Assembly: GCA_028023455.1 (NCBI GenBank) | Contig: JAQFVV010000204.1 | Location: forward strand, 1,193,501 to 1,257,500 | DNA from: Epiperipatus broadwayi | Taxonomy: Eukaryota > Onychophora > Udeonychophora > Euonychophora > Peripatidae | Reading direction: 5' to 3' | DNA length: 64,000 bases | Shown: one piece after another, positions 27,468 to 39,376 of the stretch | Position numbering within the stretch: position 1 is the stretch's first letter | How the letters are laid out: the number at the start of each line of letters is the position of its first letter | The notes under the pieces: model-generated | What the model was told of the DNA's origin: nothing | Seen by the model: the letters and a program-made list of their open reading frames with translations, nothing else | Databases searched by the model: none | Translations under genes and position numbers: made by a program

Positions 27468-27940
27468 TTCTGCTTTTAAATAAAATACATTTAATCTATT
27501 AGTGTTTGTCTGACGGATTATGATGGTGGCATTTTACTAGTAATTATATGTTGGACTATTTTTATTATCTAATATTAAATATTGAATATCTTTAGAAAAA
27601 TTCAAACTTTATTTAAATTTTTCAAATACATTCAACTGTCTTTTAATATTGCAGTATATTAGACTTCTTTATTCTTCAGGTGTTTCTGACTTAAATGTTA
27701 TTTTATTCATTAAATGTTTTATCCAGACATAATTCCAATCTATTTTTTTTCATTTTCTTTATAAAATGATAGTAACAAAATATGATTTCAGATTAATTTT
27801 TAATTTTACTGCCATTAGTTTACCTTTTTTAGAATTTTTTGTTAAGTGTTTATGAAAAGCCTATAAAAGATTTACAACTCTATAGATCTGTGTTTTTTTA
27901 TTTTTTGGACACCTATTTAGTAGTAGTAGTAGATGTCACC

Positions 27941-28130
<190 letters not shown>

Positions 28131-28136
28131 AGAAGG

Positions 28137-28232
28137 GAATCATGCACTTTTCAAAAAATTATATGTATTCACCTGCAGACATCAGTTTAGAAAGCATATG
28201 TGAGCCACTATGCTTAGAATTTTTATATAAGC
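28137..28232. repeat. Partial copy of palindrome family 2
   Basis: CATGCACTTTTCAAAAA, then TTCACCTGCAGACATCAGTTT and AGCATA...CACTATGCTT, matches one arm and the centre of the complete palindrome at 28407-28637. It directly follows the trinucleotide array. Confidence 0.7.
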
Positions 28233-28406
28233 CAATCTCTTCCCATTGTGCTGAAATCAGGGATTTAACCCACTGTGCGCCTAATATATAACTTGACAAA
28301 TGAATTGTATAAATTTATAACAGCATAGAGATAGAATCTCATTTTTAACCACCTGTGATTAAAAATAAATATTAAATTTTGAATTTACTGCAATAAATAG
28401 TATATT

Positions 28407-28637
28407 TATATAGTGTTTGACTTTGCATGTAATATAGAGAAGATACGAAACATTCAGTCATGAATGTTTCAAGAATTTCATGCACTCATCTGCAGGCATC
28501 AGTTTAAAAAACATAAGTGGACCATTTATGCTTTTAAACTAATGCCTGTGAGTGAATGCATGTAAATTTTTGAAAAGTGCATGACTGAAGGTTTATTCTC
28601 TTCTCTATATTATATACATAATCAAACACTATGTAAA
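28407..28637. repeat. Near-perfect 230-bp palindrome, family 2
   Basis: The left half (28407-28520) and right half (28521-28637) are reverse complements with few mismatches and essentially no loop. Matching pairs include TATAGTGTTTGA with TCAAACACTATG, ATATAGAGAAG with CTTCTCTATAT, TTCAGTCATG with CATGACTGAA, and GGCATCAGTTT with AAACTAATGCC. A transcript would form one long hairpin. A second, partial copy at 28137-28232 shows it is a mobile or amplified unit. Confidence 0.85.
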
Positions 28638-28651
28638 CAGTCTATATGTTA

Positions 28652-28687
28652 CAACAACAACAATAATAATAATAATAATAATAATAA
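28652..28687. repeat. CAA/AAT microsatellite
   Basis: ACAACAACAACAAT followed by (AAT)n, at the junction between the palindrome and the C-rich repeat. Confidence 0.9.
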
Positions 28688-29548
28688 GTTGCACCCAGTT
28701 CGAACATAGCTGTACCACCACCCTCCTCTGGATATCAGGACACTCTACACACATAGATCTCATTCTTAAACTTCATCAAAAGCCTTACTCAGCTCTGACC
28801 TCTAGCACACAGACCCAGAGTCCAACCAGCTTACCACAAAGTTCAACTTAACAATTGCAACCAATTTTAACATAGCTGTACCACCCCATCCCTCTGCAAC
28901 ACTCATATATTCAAATGCACCAGAAATTTCTAGTCCTCATCTATGTTACCAAGGCAACTCAACCAATATAGAACTAAACTTGGATTGCATCTGTAGATAC
29001 AGTAGTCCAGACCATGTAAAATTTATGCGATCTTGTGTAAACCAATAAAACAACTTGTACATGTGTAAAACTACAACTACAGACTACCCATGTAACCACA
29101 GCAATCTAAGCTATGTAAAACCATTCTAATTAATCCACAGCATAAATAAACTTTTACATACATAAACCTACACCTATGGATTGCTGATGAAACTATGGCA
29201 ATCCAAGTCAAGTAAAAACCCTTGTAACTAATCCACAGCATGACAATTTTTTTTGTAATCTCATGTAAATCAATAAATCAACTTTTATATATATAAACCT
29301 ATATCTATGGATTCCCCATGTAACCACAGCAATCCAAGTTATGTAAAACCATGTAATTAATTCACAGCATGTTAAAATTCCTATAATCCTGTGTAAAACA
29401 ATAAATCCATTTTTATATATGTAAATCTACAACTACGGATTGCCCATGTAAACACATCAATCTAAGCTATGTAAACTCTTGTAACCCTTTAAGACAAATA
29501 AAGGTTACCGTTGAAACATAATAATAATAACAACAACAGTAATAATGA
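28688..29548 (+). mobile_element. C-rich repeat with ~130-bp internal units and AATAAA terminus
   Basis: C-rich, G-poor on the plus strand. From about 29063 a unit repeats four times, with the anchor CTAYAYCTAYGG/ACTACAG at 29071, 29168, 29299 and 29427 (spacings 97, 131 and 128). Each unit holds CCACAGCAATCYAAG and TATGTAAA. It ends in AATAAA (29497-29502) then GGTTACCGTTGAAA and an ATAATAAC tail. A GACATAGCTGTACCACC-like phrase occurs twice upstream (about 28703 and 28871). The terminus matches the repeat at 16850-18090. It is likely the 3' part of a non-LTR element or derived SINE; no protein is encoded. Confidence 0.55.
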
Positions 29549-31794
29549 TAATAAAAGCGTTTTTATACAATTAAACAATTGGAAATATTATTTTTTTAGA
29601 AATCTTACAAATCAAAAGCAATATTATTTTAATCAAAGTTTACTTAACTTTTTCAGATGTTATCTCCTCAATCTTAAATATTTTTAATTTACTTGATAAT
29701 TTATGATACCTCAGATCTATTATATCTAGAATTTCACCTAGTTGTGACTTTTATTTATAAAACTAATATTGTTAATATTGTGAGATAAAGATTTCTTGAA
29801 CTTTTTAAATAAATAAAAAATTCTTGAACATTCTTTACAAATACTTTTTTATTGTTTCCATCTACTTGATTAAATTGAAAATATGTTGTTTTTATTATAC
29901 TTACTTTTATCAATAATTTTTTTTTCAATATTTTTATTAAAATGAATATTTTACAATGTTTTATAAATATTATTCAATTTTAAAATTAAACCTTGTTCAA
30001 TCACATCTTGTTGATTTTTTTCTATTTTTTTTTTAATTTATATATATGATTAAACCTGTTATTCTAAATTCACAATGGTATTTTTTATATCTTGAAAGAA
30101 TTTAAATTTATGTATAAGTTTTATATAATATTATAGTATCTGAAAATAAAACTATATAAAATTCTTTAACTAATGTGTTTCCAAATCTTTTAGCAATGAT
30201 GTGATCTCTATATGGAATTATAATGTTGAACTCATTTTGAAGAGTGTTTTGGTTTTACTTTTAATTGAACTATTTATAAAAGAATTCAAAATAAATTGAA
30301 AATTATAGATATTTTTCACATGTTTTTGGTCATATGTTTAAAATGATTATTTTCTGAAAAACTCCACCAATATAATCTATCTTCTTTTGGATTTTTCTTC
30401 ATATATATAATTGTCTCAAAATTTTTTGTCATTGAACTCCAATTAAAGCTTACTATTATTGCTTTAAAATAAAAATTATTACTATCATTTTAATTTTATA
30501 TCAATGTAAGCATCCACGTAATTATTCTCTATAATATACTTTCTATTGTATCATTAATTAAAAACATATTTTATAGTATACTTGTAGAATATTACCACTA
30601 TATATGTCTATTCTGACTTAAGTAATTTTGTGTATATGAGTACATTGATAAATATAGCATCAGGTACTAAAACAAAACTAATGTATATAAAGATATATCA
30701 TGGTGGATTCCGGTGGTTTCATGAACTTTAAAATTATTCAAATTTATTTCTAAAAATTTTTGTGTCACTGTGATCTTGCAAACTCACTGCTTTTTTTTTT
30801 CAAACATAGTCTAATAAATTCCAAAAAACATAAAAAATATATTGCATTATATAAAATTGTAAAACATTATAATCTTAAAATGGCACCTGTTCAAGAAAAT
30901 TAAGAAAATTAAGAATTAATTTAAAATTTAATATTATAAAACATTTAGAACTTTTAATCAATATAATGCAAAGAACATAAAATATATTGCAGGCACTGAA
31001 TGAATAAAAGAGAAGGAAATTAATCTTTGATAACAAGAAATATAATTCTCTAAGATTATTGAACTAATAATATTGCAAATAAATTATGAAAATCATATGA
31101 TTTTCTTTCAAAGACTAAAAAATATGCAAAATTTTTCAGGTTGAAAATATAGGAAAATATATATAATTTATTAATATGTTAGGTTAGTACATTATTATTA
31201 TATACTTATGTAGAACTTCTAGTTATTTAATAAAAAATATGATATTTTTATTTTCAACTCAATATACTAATTCGATTTTTTATAAAAATATTCTAATTTT
31301 TGAAATCTGTAAAAAAAATTAAATTATGGTTAAAATTTTATTTTAAAAAGTACTTTTTCTAACAATATATATTATAAATTTACAGTATGAAATATTTTAT
31401 ATTATATTCAGAGCATAGAAAAAAATTGGATTTATTTTTATTTTCTCAGTAGTTGAACATTAACACTGCAAAAATTTAACCTATTATTTTACAATCTAGA
31501 TGATTGAGATTGTAGTGTGTCTATATATATATACCAAAATTATGGTTACCCTTATAAATTATTAGTAATAGTTCATGTCATCTTGAATTTATGTACACAC
31601 ACATATATTCATAAGATAGAACATTATGTATTCTATAATATTTTATTTTGAAATCAATGCTTTTAATAAATGACTAAATTATATCATTAATGGCATTGGT
31701 TTCAAGTGTATTATTGATAGGTAATTTTCTACCACTTTATGCTTATTTTTAAAACTTTATTATAGCATATAATATATAAAATAAAGATGATAAT
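29549..31794. other. AT-rich stretch, probable intron 5' of the LRR exon
   Basis: Very AT-rich with no supportable exon. Because the LRR exon at 31823 is opened by a splice acceptor, at least its right part should be intron. The exon for the signal peptide and the start of the LRRNT cap was not found here. Confidence 0.45.
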
Positions 31795-31822
31795 AATTAA
31801 CTTTTTATTTTTTTATTTTTAG
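31795..31822 (+). promoter_or_regulatory. 3' splice site of the LRR exon
   Basis: A nearly pure T tract (AACTTTTTATTTTTTTATTTTTAG) ends in AG at 31821-31822. The reading frame of the LRR protein is open from the first base after it. Confidence 0.75.
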
Positions 31823-33001
31823 GTTTTTTGTAAAGGTGTTGGATTAACCCAGATTCCTGAAATATCACCAGAAACAGAACTGTTGTCATTTTTTAATAAT
31901 AATATTACAGAAATAGTATCAGATGCTTTTATTAATTTACCCAAACTAAAATCTCTTTTTCTTAATAACAACCATATTGAACGTTTAAATCCTAATGCTT
32001 TTAGAGGTTTGCATGGTTTAGAGGATTTCACTTTACAATTTAATCCATTAATGGAAATTCCAACATTTGCTTTCAGTGATTTAATTAATATAACAAATGT
32101 TAATCTTGATCACAATAATATTAGTGTCATTCATGAAAATGCATTTTTTGGATCCTCAAATATCCGTTCTTTATCTTTAAATTATAACCCTCTCCACACT
32201 ATCAAAGCCAGAGCTTTTGATGGGCTAAGCAATGTTCAATATTTTACACTACCAAATGGAATAAAAAGCATAGAACCAGATGCATTTAAAGGATTAATTA
32301 ATATAACATATTTAGATTTGAACAAAATGCATTTAAATAAACTACCAGAAAAAACCTTTAGAGGATTATCAAATATTGCTGGATTTTCTATACGAGATTC
32401 TAATATTTCTGTAATAGAATCAGGTGCTTTTGATGAATTATCAAATATTGAATTTTTAAATGTTGAAAGGTCTAACATTGGAGAAATTGAAAGCCATGCA
32501 TTTAGTGGGATGACCAACATTGGAATATTCAAATTACAAAACAACATTATAAAAAATCTAAACTTTCAAGCCCTAGAAGGAATACTAAAGACATCCAAAA
32601 ATGTTGATATTTCAAATAATAAATTTGAATGTAATTGCAATTTGCAATGGTTGTTAGATATTTATAAAAACAAAGTGGATTCTGAACCTGATATTCTTAT
32701 GAATAATCATTGCATCCACCCATCTAATAAAAAAATTAATTCTCTTGAAGAGTCTGATTTTGAAAATTGTCCTCTAATGAAAAATGAAATGGCTGTTTCA
32801 CTTTCTAAACATAATCCTGATCAAGAATCAAATATTGAAAGTAATCCTGAACCTGAAAATAAAAAAGAATTTGAATTTTCTAAAACAAAAGAAGTTGAAA
32901 ATGCTATTCCAGAATTGGCTCAAGAGATGCCAAATTTTTCAGTACAATGTGGATTATCTGCAGGATTGATTTTTATTGTAGTTATTTTAATGATATTTTA
33001 A
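31823..33001 (+). CDS. Leucine-rich repeat surface protein, terminal exon
   Basis: An exon of 392 codons plus stop that opens directly after an acceptor in phase 0. It begins with the end of an LRRNT cap (VFCKGVGLTQIPEISPETEL) and then has about nine LRRs of roughly 24 residues (LPKLKSLFLNNNHIERLNPN, LSNIEFLNVERSNIGEIESH and others). An LRRCT cap with four cysteines follows (ECNCNLQWLL, then NHC and ENC). After it comes an acidic, low-complexity linker rich in E, N, P and K, and the protein ends in a hydrophobic stretch (CGLSAGLIFIVVILMIF) right at the stop. That ending suits a GPI-anchor signal or a tail anchor; a TM helix with no cytoplasmic tail is the alternative. By family this is an extracellular adhesion or recognition protein. 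The signal peptide must be in an upstream exon. No ATG begins this exon; a start inside it would be wrong. AT-rich codon use matches the surroundings, so it looks native. Confidence 0.85.
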   Translation, partial: VFCKGVGLTQIPEISPETELLSFFNNNITEIVSDAFINLPKLKSLFLNNNHIERLNPNAFRGLHGLEDFTLQFNPLMEIPTFAFSDLINITNVNLDHNNISVIHENAFFGSSNIRSLSLNYNPLHTIKARAFDGLSNVQYFTLPNGIKSIEPDAFKGLINITYLDLNKMHLNKLPEKTFRGLSNIAGFSIRDSNISVIESGAFDELSNIEFLNVERSNIGEIESHAFSGMTNIGIFKLQNNIIKNLNFQALEGILKTSKNVDISNNKFECNCNLQWLLDIYKNKVDSEPDILMNNHCIHPSNKKINSLEESDFENCPLMKNEMAVSLSKHNPDQESNIESNPEPENKKEFEFSKTKEVENAIPELAQEMPNFSVQCGLSAGLIFIVVILMIF

Positions 33002-35040
33002 CAATAATGGATTATTTTAATCTGCTTGTTTGATTTTTAATGAAAGATATCATGCTTCTTTGCAAGTATGTAATTGTTTGATATTTATTGTTGTGATTTG
33101 AAATATTTATTGAAAGAAAATTAATTATTTTTGTGAGAGCAAATGGAAAATATTCAACATCGCAGTTTCTTACAGAAAAAGGACCCTAGGATTGGTACTC
33201 ATTTCATTTACATAAATTATTATAATTTCACATTAATATAAACACGCATGCTCATCTGCCACTTTAATATTTAGATCATAGAGTCTTGGTAATGGAATAT
33301 AAACAAATAAAACTTTGTACTAAAGTGGTAGAGGCAAATTTAATAAATTTAGATCAAAAATCTATGCAAACAATTATTTTGATTTTAATTTGGTACTTTT
33401 AAAACAAATTGTAATATTAGCACCTACATTTCTATGAATGTAATAATCAACCTTGCTCATTTACAAATTTATTTGCAAAGAAAGAGTCGAAAAAGTTTTA
33501 TAAATATGTTTTTAAAAAAATACTTTTATATAACAAATTATAAAACCAGATAATTTATTATTTATTTAAATTTATACTTCCTATTAAAATATAAGCCAGT
33601 TAAATTAATTACAGAATCACATTGATAAATTAAACTATAAATAAAATTCTTTTATTTTGTTGCTTTTTTTTTTAAAGATAAATTTGAAAAAGCATTTTTT
33701 TTAAAAAAAAAACAAAAGTAAATTATATATTATATTAATGGTTTTGTACAGCTTATTATATTTATTTCTTTTTTGTTTGGTCAATATGCTGAATGTTATT
33801 ATTTTTTATTCTTGTAATAAAATTAGTAAAATTACTATTAAAAGTTTAATGTTTTATTTTGAACAGTTTTTTTTTTTTTTTAGTTATGAATATTGGCATT
33901 TATTTTAATGCTTTTTGGATTGTTTCTTTATTAGCTAGTTAAAATTATACTAAAATTTTATATCATATAGTAATGAAAACAATTTTGGAATTAATAATAT
34001 ATTTTACATTTATGATTATTTACTAACGTTACTTTGAAAGTTAACTGTTTAAGTGAGAAAATATAAATTTACTATATTTAAAAAAAAAAAAAAAAACATT
34101 CCTTTTACAATAAAAGCTGGTTTCATGACTATCTTATATTTTTTTATAATAGAAGAAAATAATAAGGAAAAAAATGTTTATAGTTTTAAAGTAAATATCT
34201 AAAACAATTTTATCCTGACTTCTTGAAGCACACACTATAACATTAGCAATAAGTCATAATTATGGTTTCATAATGCTTTCGACTTGGGAAAAATTAAAAT
34301 ATATGTACAATTAAATATTGTATAAGATAATATTTCTTTTTTGGTACCAAAAATACATTAAAATTATATTTAATAATCTTAATATTTTCACTTTTAAGAA
34401 GTAATGTTATTACTGCATTTAATTTAATAAAGTTTAATTATTACCTTCATTAATACCAGTAATACTATTGCACCATCCATTGCGTATGTATTTATAATAT
34501 ACATTTTGGAGTGATTAAATTTTTAAATACTATCTACATTAAATTTAATTAACTTTCTTGGACATATATATATACACACACACAAATTGGGCAAAAAATA
34601 GTTAATACATGTTAGATTTTTACACACTTTTTTTACATACATTACTCTATGTGATGTTAAAATTTTTTACAATATATTTATGAGTAACAACTAATATTTA
34701 TTACACTTCAGACATATGGTGTAAAAATATTATAGATGCAATAAAAATTTATTAATTTTAAAGACTATATCTAAAATTTCAAAATAAAATCATTATATAT
34801 TTATCCAAAAATAATTTTTGTGAATAAGTGCTTGCTAATTTTTTTATATAATAATTTTTTTAAAACAATGAGCTTTTTTTAAATATTGTGTGTAATTGAG
34901 AAAAATTACATTGAAGTAAATAATAGTACATTTCTATAATTTATTTATTATTTGATATTTTAAAACTAATATTGTGATGGTTTAATTATTTACTATACAT
35001 TTCTTTTAATAATATCACTTCATACTTATTATTAATATAA
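33002..35040 (+). other. LRR gene 3' UTR and AT-rich flank
   Basis: The LRR stop at 32999-33001 is followed by AT-rich sequence. The AATAAA at about 33305-33310 is a possible polyadenylation signal, and others occur near 33642, 33817 and 34108; I cannot tell which is used. Poly-A or poly-T runs lie at about 33687-33712 and 34080-34097. No gene seen. Confidence 0.4.
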
Positions 35041-35063
35041 TACATAGAAAGAAGAATAGATTT

Positions 35064-35480
35064 CTACTCTAGTGCTATCTACATGGTAAGATTGAGTGAT
35101 TAGTAAGATTCGGGACTGAAATCTGGAAATATTTTAGTATGAATATAGCAACCAGCTTTAACATTACTATTAAAGCTAAATGCTTAAAAATTCAAAACAT
35201 TCTAAGCTTTTGAATCCAATCCAACCTGCCTCAATGGTATATCAATTTGACTCCAGGTTAGCAGCTATATACATATTAGTATCTTCAGTGTAGGAAGCTA
35301 AAATCTTTAGCTAAAATTAATAATAATAAACTTATTTCTTTATTTTACATAATATATATAATACAATAGCAGCTTTTCACTTTAGTGTCATCTATAGTAA
35401 GATTGAGTAATTAGTAAATTGCTAGATGATAGTGCATTTAAATTCCCGGACTAGTTTTTGGAATTTGCCTTTATCAGGTT
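35064..35480 (+). repeat. Two copies of a SINE-like repeat
   Basis: TCTAGTGCTATCTACATGG + TAAGATTGAGTGATTAGTAA (35064-35107) and TTTAGTGTCATCTATAG + TAAGATTGAGTAATTAGTAA (35378-35417) are clearly related. In the first a B-box-like CGGGACTGAAATCTGG follows, and the second has TTTAAATTCCCGGAC. The arrangement suggests tRNA-derived heads. Confidence 0.5.
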
Positions 35481-36282
35481 GGCTTTAATTCCAAATCATA
35501 AGATATTTTGGATTGTCAAGCTTTTAACTTGAATAGTATTATGGAGTTAAAGATGTTTGTAGATGCATAATTGCATTCCTTCTAGCTTTACATCTCATTA
35601 ACAAAACAAAAATTCAAAAAACAATCTAAGGATTTAAAAATATACTATCATCTGATTTATTAATTAAGATTACTTGATCTAACTACAAATGGCATTATAT
35701 TTAAAAAATGGTAAAGAATTTAATGGCAAGAAAATATAGATGAGAAGACTTAATAAAGAATAAAAGCTACTAAAATATATAGTTATCGGTTTGAAGTCTT
35801 ATTCTATATAACTTTTAAAGTTATTTGGCTTGAATTTAAAACATTAAGGTAGTTTGAATTTTTAAGATTTTATTAGAACAATAATGTGTAATAAGTTCAT
35901 TATTTTCCATCTTCAATACTAAGTCACATTAATAAAAGAAAAATTGAACAATCAATCTAAAATTGGTAATTTAAATACACTATCAACCTTATTATAAGTG
36001 GCAGTAGAATGATTTGTTATAAGCGAAGAGAAAGTGTAGACTGATAATGACATCATTTTTCCTCCAGTTAAGCCATACAACTTAGATATATAGAAATATA
36101 TAAAATGACAATTTTTATGAAGCATTAATGAAGAATTTGGTCATTCTTCATTGTAATGCAAAATGAGGTTTGTTATATCTCAGCAGCTCATCTTTCTCTA
36201 TAAAATTTATCTTAAAATTATTAAACTTAATTCATAAAGGAATAAAATAAATCTTTAGAAAATAAAATATTTAGTTAAAAAT

Positions 36283-36605
36283 ACTTACACATGACCCACT
36301 ACTCTCAGTGCCATTTCATATTGCTGACCCACCTGATCACACACATGTTGAAAAGATAAATAATCACCAATATACGTATTTCATGCTAACCAGCAATCAT
36401 CAGTTGGTTTAGATTACTATCCTCACACATATATACAATCAGTGCTCAGTTTTATATTAATCTAGACCAAGTTATGATTGCTGGTTTAGCATGAAATATG
36501 TATATTGGTGATTATTTATCTTTTCAACATGTGTTTCAGGTGGGTCAGCAATATGAGATGGCACTGAGAGTAGTGGGTTGTGTGAAAGTTTGAGTTCAAA
36601 TTCTG
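36283..36605 (+). mobile_element. Foldback element with Pol III-like boxes, family 3
   Basis: The left arm (36283 to about 36415) and right arm (about 36458-36590) are inverted copies of about 130 bp. They share CCACTACTCTCAGTGCCAT, ATTGCTGACCCACCTGA, AAGATAAATAATCACCAATA and GCTAACCAGCAATCAT with few mismatches. The loop is about 40 bp. The right arm includes an A-box-like GGCACTGAGAGTAGTGG (about 36560-36576), and just outside it lies a B-box-like GAGTTCAAATTCTG (about 36592-36605). This suggests a tRNA-derived SINE whose head was duplicated in inverted orientation. No protein is encoded. Confidence 0.75.
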
Positions 36606-39263
36606 CATACATTACATATATAAATGCAGGTTTAAGCCTGTACAATGTATTAAAGAGATTTAAAAAAAGATTTTATTTAGGAGGAGATCTTGTCAAAAGT
36701 ACATAATGTGTTGAAGTATACTTACAGTTTATCCAAACACATCTCCATTCCATCTAATGAACAATATAATGAAATTACAGATTCTAGTCATGAAAAATAA
36801 ATAATAGGCAGCATCTAAAACAGGTTTCTATCATATAAAATCATATTATATAATTTATTTACTATCATTAAAAATAAGCAAATGAGTCTTTTTGTGGGAT
36901 ACACATATCAAATAAATAAATTGAACAAGTATGTAAAAAATGAGAATAGACTTAGAACAATTTAATTATATTTAATGGATAGTAAATAAATGTATAATAT
37001 TTAACCTTTTTATAAAAAAAGTACAGTGAAATCAGTTCAGTGAGATTTTATTCAATATTTATAAGAATATTTTCAGTTGAAAATTTGATGTTTACACTAA
37101 AAAAAATAGCAAGATTGGAAACAAAGTGGAATATAAGAAAATATAATTAATGATTAAAAAAAATTATTATATTTAATAAAATAGATTATTTTAATTTTTT
37201 ATAAATTTGATCTCCAACAAAATCATTTTCTGAAGTTTTAATCAGTTTATTATAAAATAAATTGTGGGAATCAGGTTTTGATGGACATGAAAATGTGAGC
37301 TTAAGAATATACATGTATATGCAACAACAATAATTATTACCTGAAATATAATACTGACATGCAATATTACTAAACAAAATCATGCCATAAATATTTACTA
37401 TATCTTATGATTAACTAATTATAGCAAAGATCATTTTTATCAAACAGCACATAATGTGTAAAATAACAAACTGAGATATAAAGTTTATTCTAATTAGTTC
37501 AAAAGTACATCATTTTTAAAAATCTCAAAGTTTAGTAATATTATTGCTGCTAAATATATGTAATTCCATTCTCAAAACAATTTATTAAATAAATAGTAGC
37601 AGCATAATATGCTCTGATGTAGCATGGATATATATGCTTGATGGGTATTTATCTTTTTCAGAAAAAGTAATAGGTATAATAGAAAAATATTAGTGAGAAG
37701 ACATTTCTAAAGCATCTTTATGTCAAAAATGTGTATATATTTTGCCACACGAACTGCTGAATACAAAAATCATCATCTCTATACTGTTATCAAAGAGATA
37801 AGAAAAAAATTAATAAATAATATTATGGATAAATACTAATCTTAGCACTGATTATATTTGTAATCAAAATTCCCAGACATTAAACAAAATAAAATTTCAA
37901 CATTCACACATTTATTTGTAATAATAATATATTTTAAGAAAAGATTTAGTTAAACACAGAAGTTTACTGCAACTTTGAATTAAAATATTTATTAATAGAA
38001 CATTTGTTTCTTTGTTTAGATTATAATTTTTTGAACTGAAGTCAAATAGTCACAACAATACAATTGTTTACATATAAGAGATCTAAAAAAAAAAACTAAT
38101 ATTTAATTAATAATATTTGTTATTCATTTCTTTTTTCTCTTTCAGTTCTGGGTTCATTTGCATTATTTTTATGTATTTAATTTTAGAGAAAAAAATATAC
38201 CACATTTATACACATAACTGGAACTATTAAAAAATAGATCATTCCTAACATGTCCTGACTGATCACTTTTGGCAACTAAGACAAGCATTAAAAAACACAT
38301 TGTAAAATAGTTTTATATAAAACAGTGTAAATCAAATTAATGGAATAGAATAAAATATGTATTAAATAAATAAAAATATTTATATTTAATGTAATGTCTC
38401 ATTTTACTTCCTCTTTCAATTTGGTGCTCGAGGCAGATGGATCCCTGCTTTATCTATGAGACAAGTTTTGATTCTTAATAAAGTAAGAGATTTGAAATTC
38501 ATATTGCTACTTTTGTAGAAGCTGTATGATGGAAGTTCATCACACTTGTTTGTTTTTGTTATCCATTTTTAGGGGCCTTAACTATTTGTTTATTTTCTCA
38601 AAAATATTTTACTAAATTTGTGTCACTTATTAAAATTAAACAATATTAAGAAAGAAAATTCAAAGTTACTGTTATCCTTAAAAAATATTACTAAATGGCT
38701 TATAAATTCCATTTCACAATATATAATTAATATTTTTTATGTATAAGATGTAAACACACTGCAATTATTGTCATTATTTGGCAACAATTTATGTTTAGTG
38801 TAATATTATTTTTGAGCTTTAATTTTACTTGTTTTTTTTTTTTTTTTATGGAAATGATTAAAATTTAGTATTTCCCAATAACAGAAGAAACAAAAAGCAC
38901 AGGCAAACTGCAAGACAATATATCCCTTTAAACTGATTTCATCAACTTGTATAAAGTCTGTCTAATAATTGTATTGGTCCATTATGTAAAAATCTGAGAA
39001 CTTTTATTCATCAATTACATTTTTAGTATGTTTTTATTCATAAAATATTAATCTAAAATAAATAATTGTTCAATTCAGCTTTTAAAATTGAATAATTTTA
39101 CATTCATATTGATTAAATGTAATGAAAAATTAAAAATAATGTTAATAACTGAAGAAAAATATAAGAAAAACATTTGAAAAATAGCCAGTGGTAAAACAAA
39201 AGAATTATATTTCAACCAATCATTATGTGAATGCTGATGATTTTTTTTTGTTTTGTTTCTTAG
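36606..39263. other. AT-rich non-coding stretch
   Basis: No firm feature. A strong acceptor-like TTCTTTTTTCTCTTTCAG near 38144 is followed by about 23 open codons. A minus-strand open tail at 37186-37300 ends KKLK. Neither has enough support. Confidence 0.4.
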
Positions 39264-39365
39264 AAATTATGGTCTCTGGTTATTCATTTTGTTGTGTTTC
39301 TTTGTTTGAAAAATTAAATATTTTAAATAATAATCTAAATCTAGACCCATTATTATCAATATCCT
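39264..39365 (+). CDS. Weak candidate internal exon
   Basis: A strong pyrimidine tract and TAG (GTTTTGTTTCTTAG) precede 102 bases open in one frame (IMVSGYSFCCVSLFEKLNIL, then NNNLNLDPLL), followed by a modest donor CCT/GTAAAA at 39366. The phases would be 2 bases in and 1 base out. No family recognised, and the composition is no richer than the flanks, so chance is a real possibility. Confidence 0.2.
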
Positions 39366-39376
39366 GTAAAAAATAA

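Noticed and set aside
28688-29548. CRISPR-like or satellite array
   Set aside because: Units are long (about 130 bp), diverged and few, with no spacer pattern; the terminus points to a retroelement.
37186-37300. Minus-strand open tail ending KKLK (CPSKPDSHNLFYNKLIKTSE)
   Set aside because: Reads naturally, but the only acceptor (TTCTTAAG) is weak and no upstream exon is seen.
38147-38218. Short open stretch after TTCTTTTTTCTCTTTCAG (FWVHLHYFYV)
   Set aside because: Only about 23 codons, AT-driven amino acids, no other exon to join.
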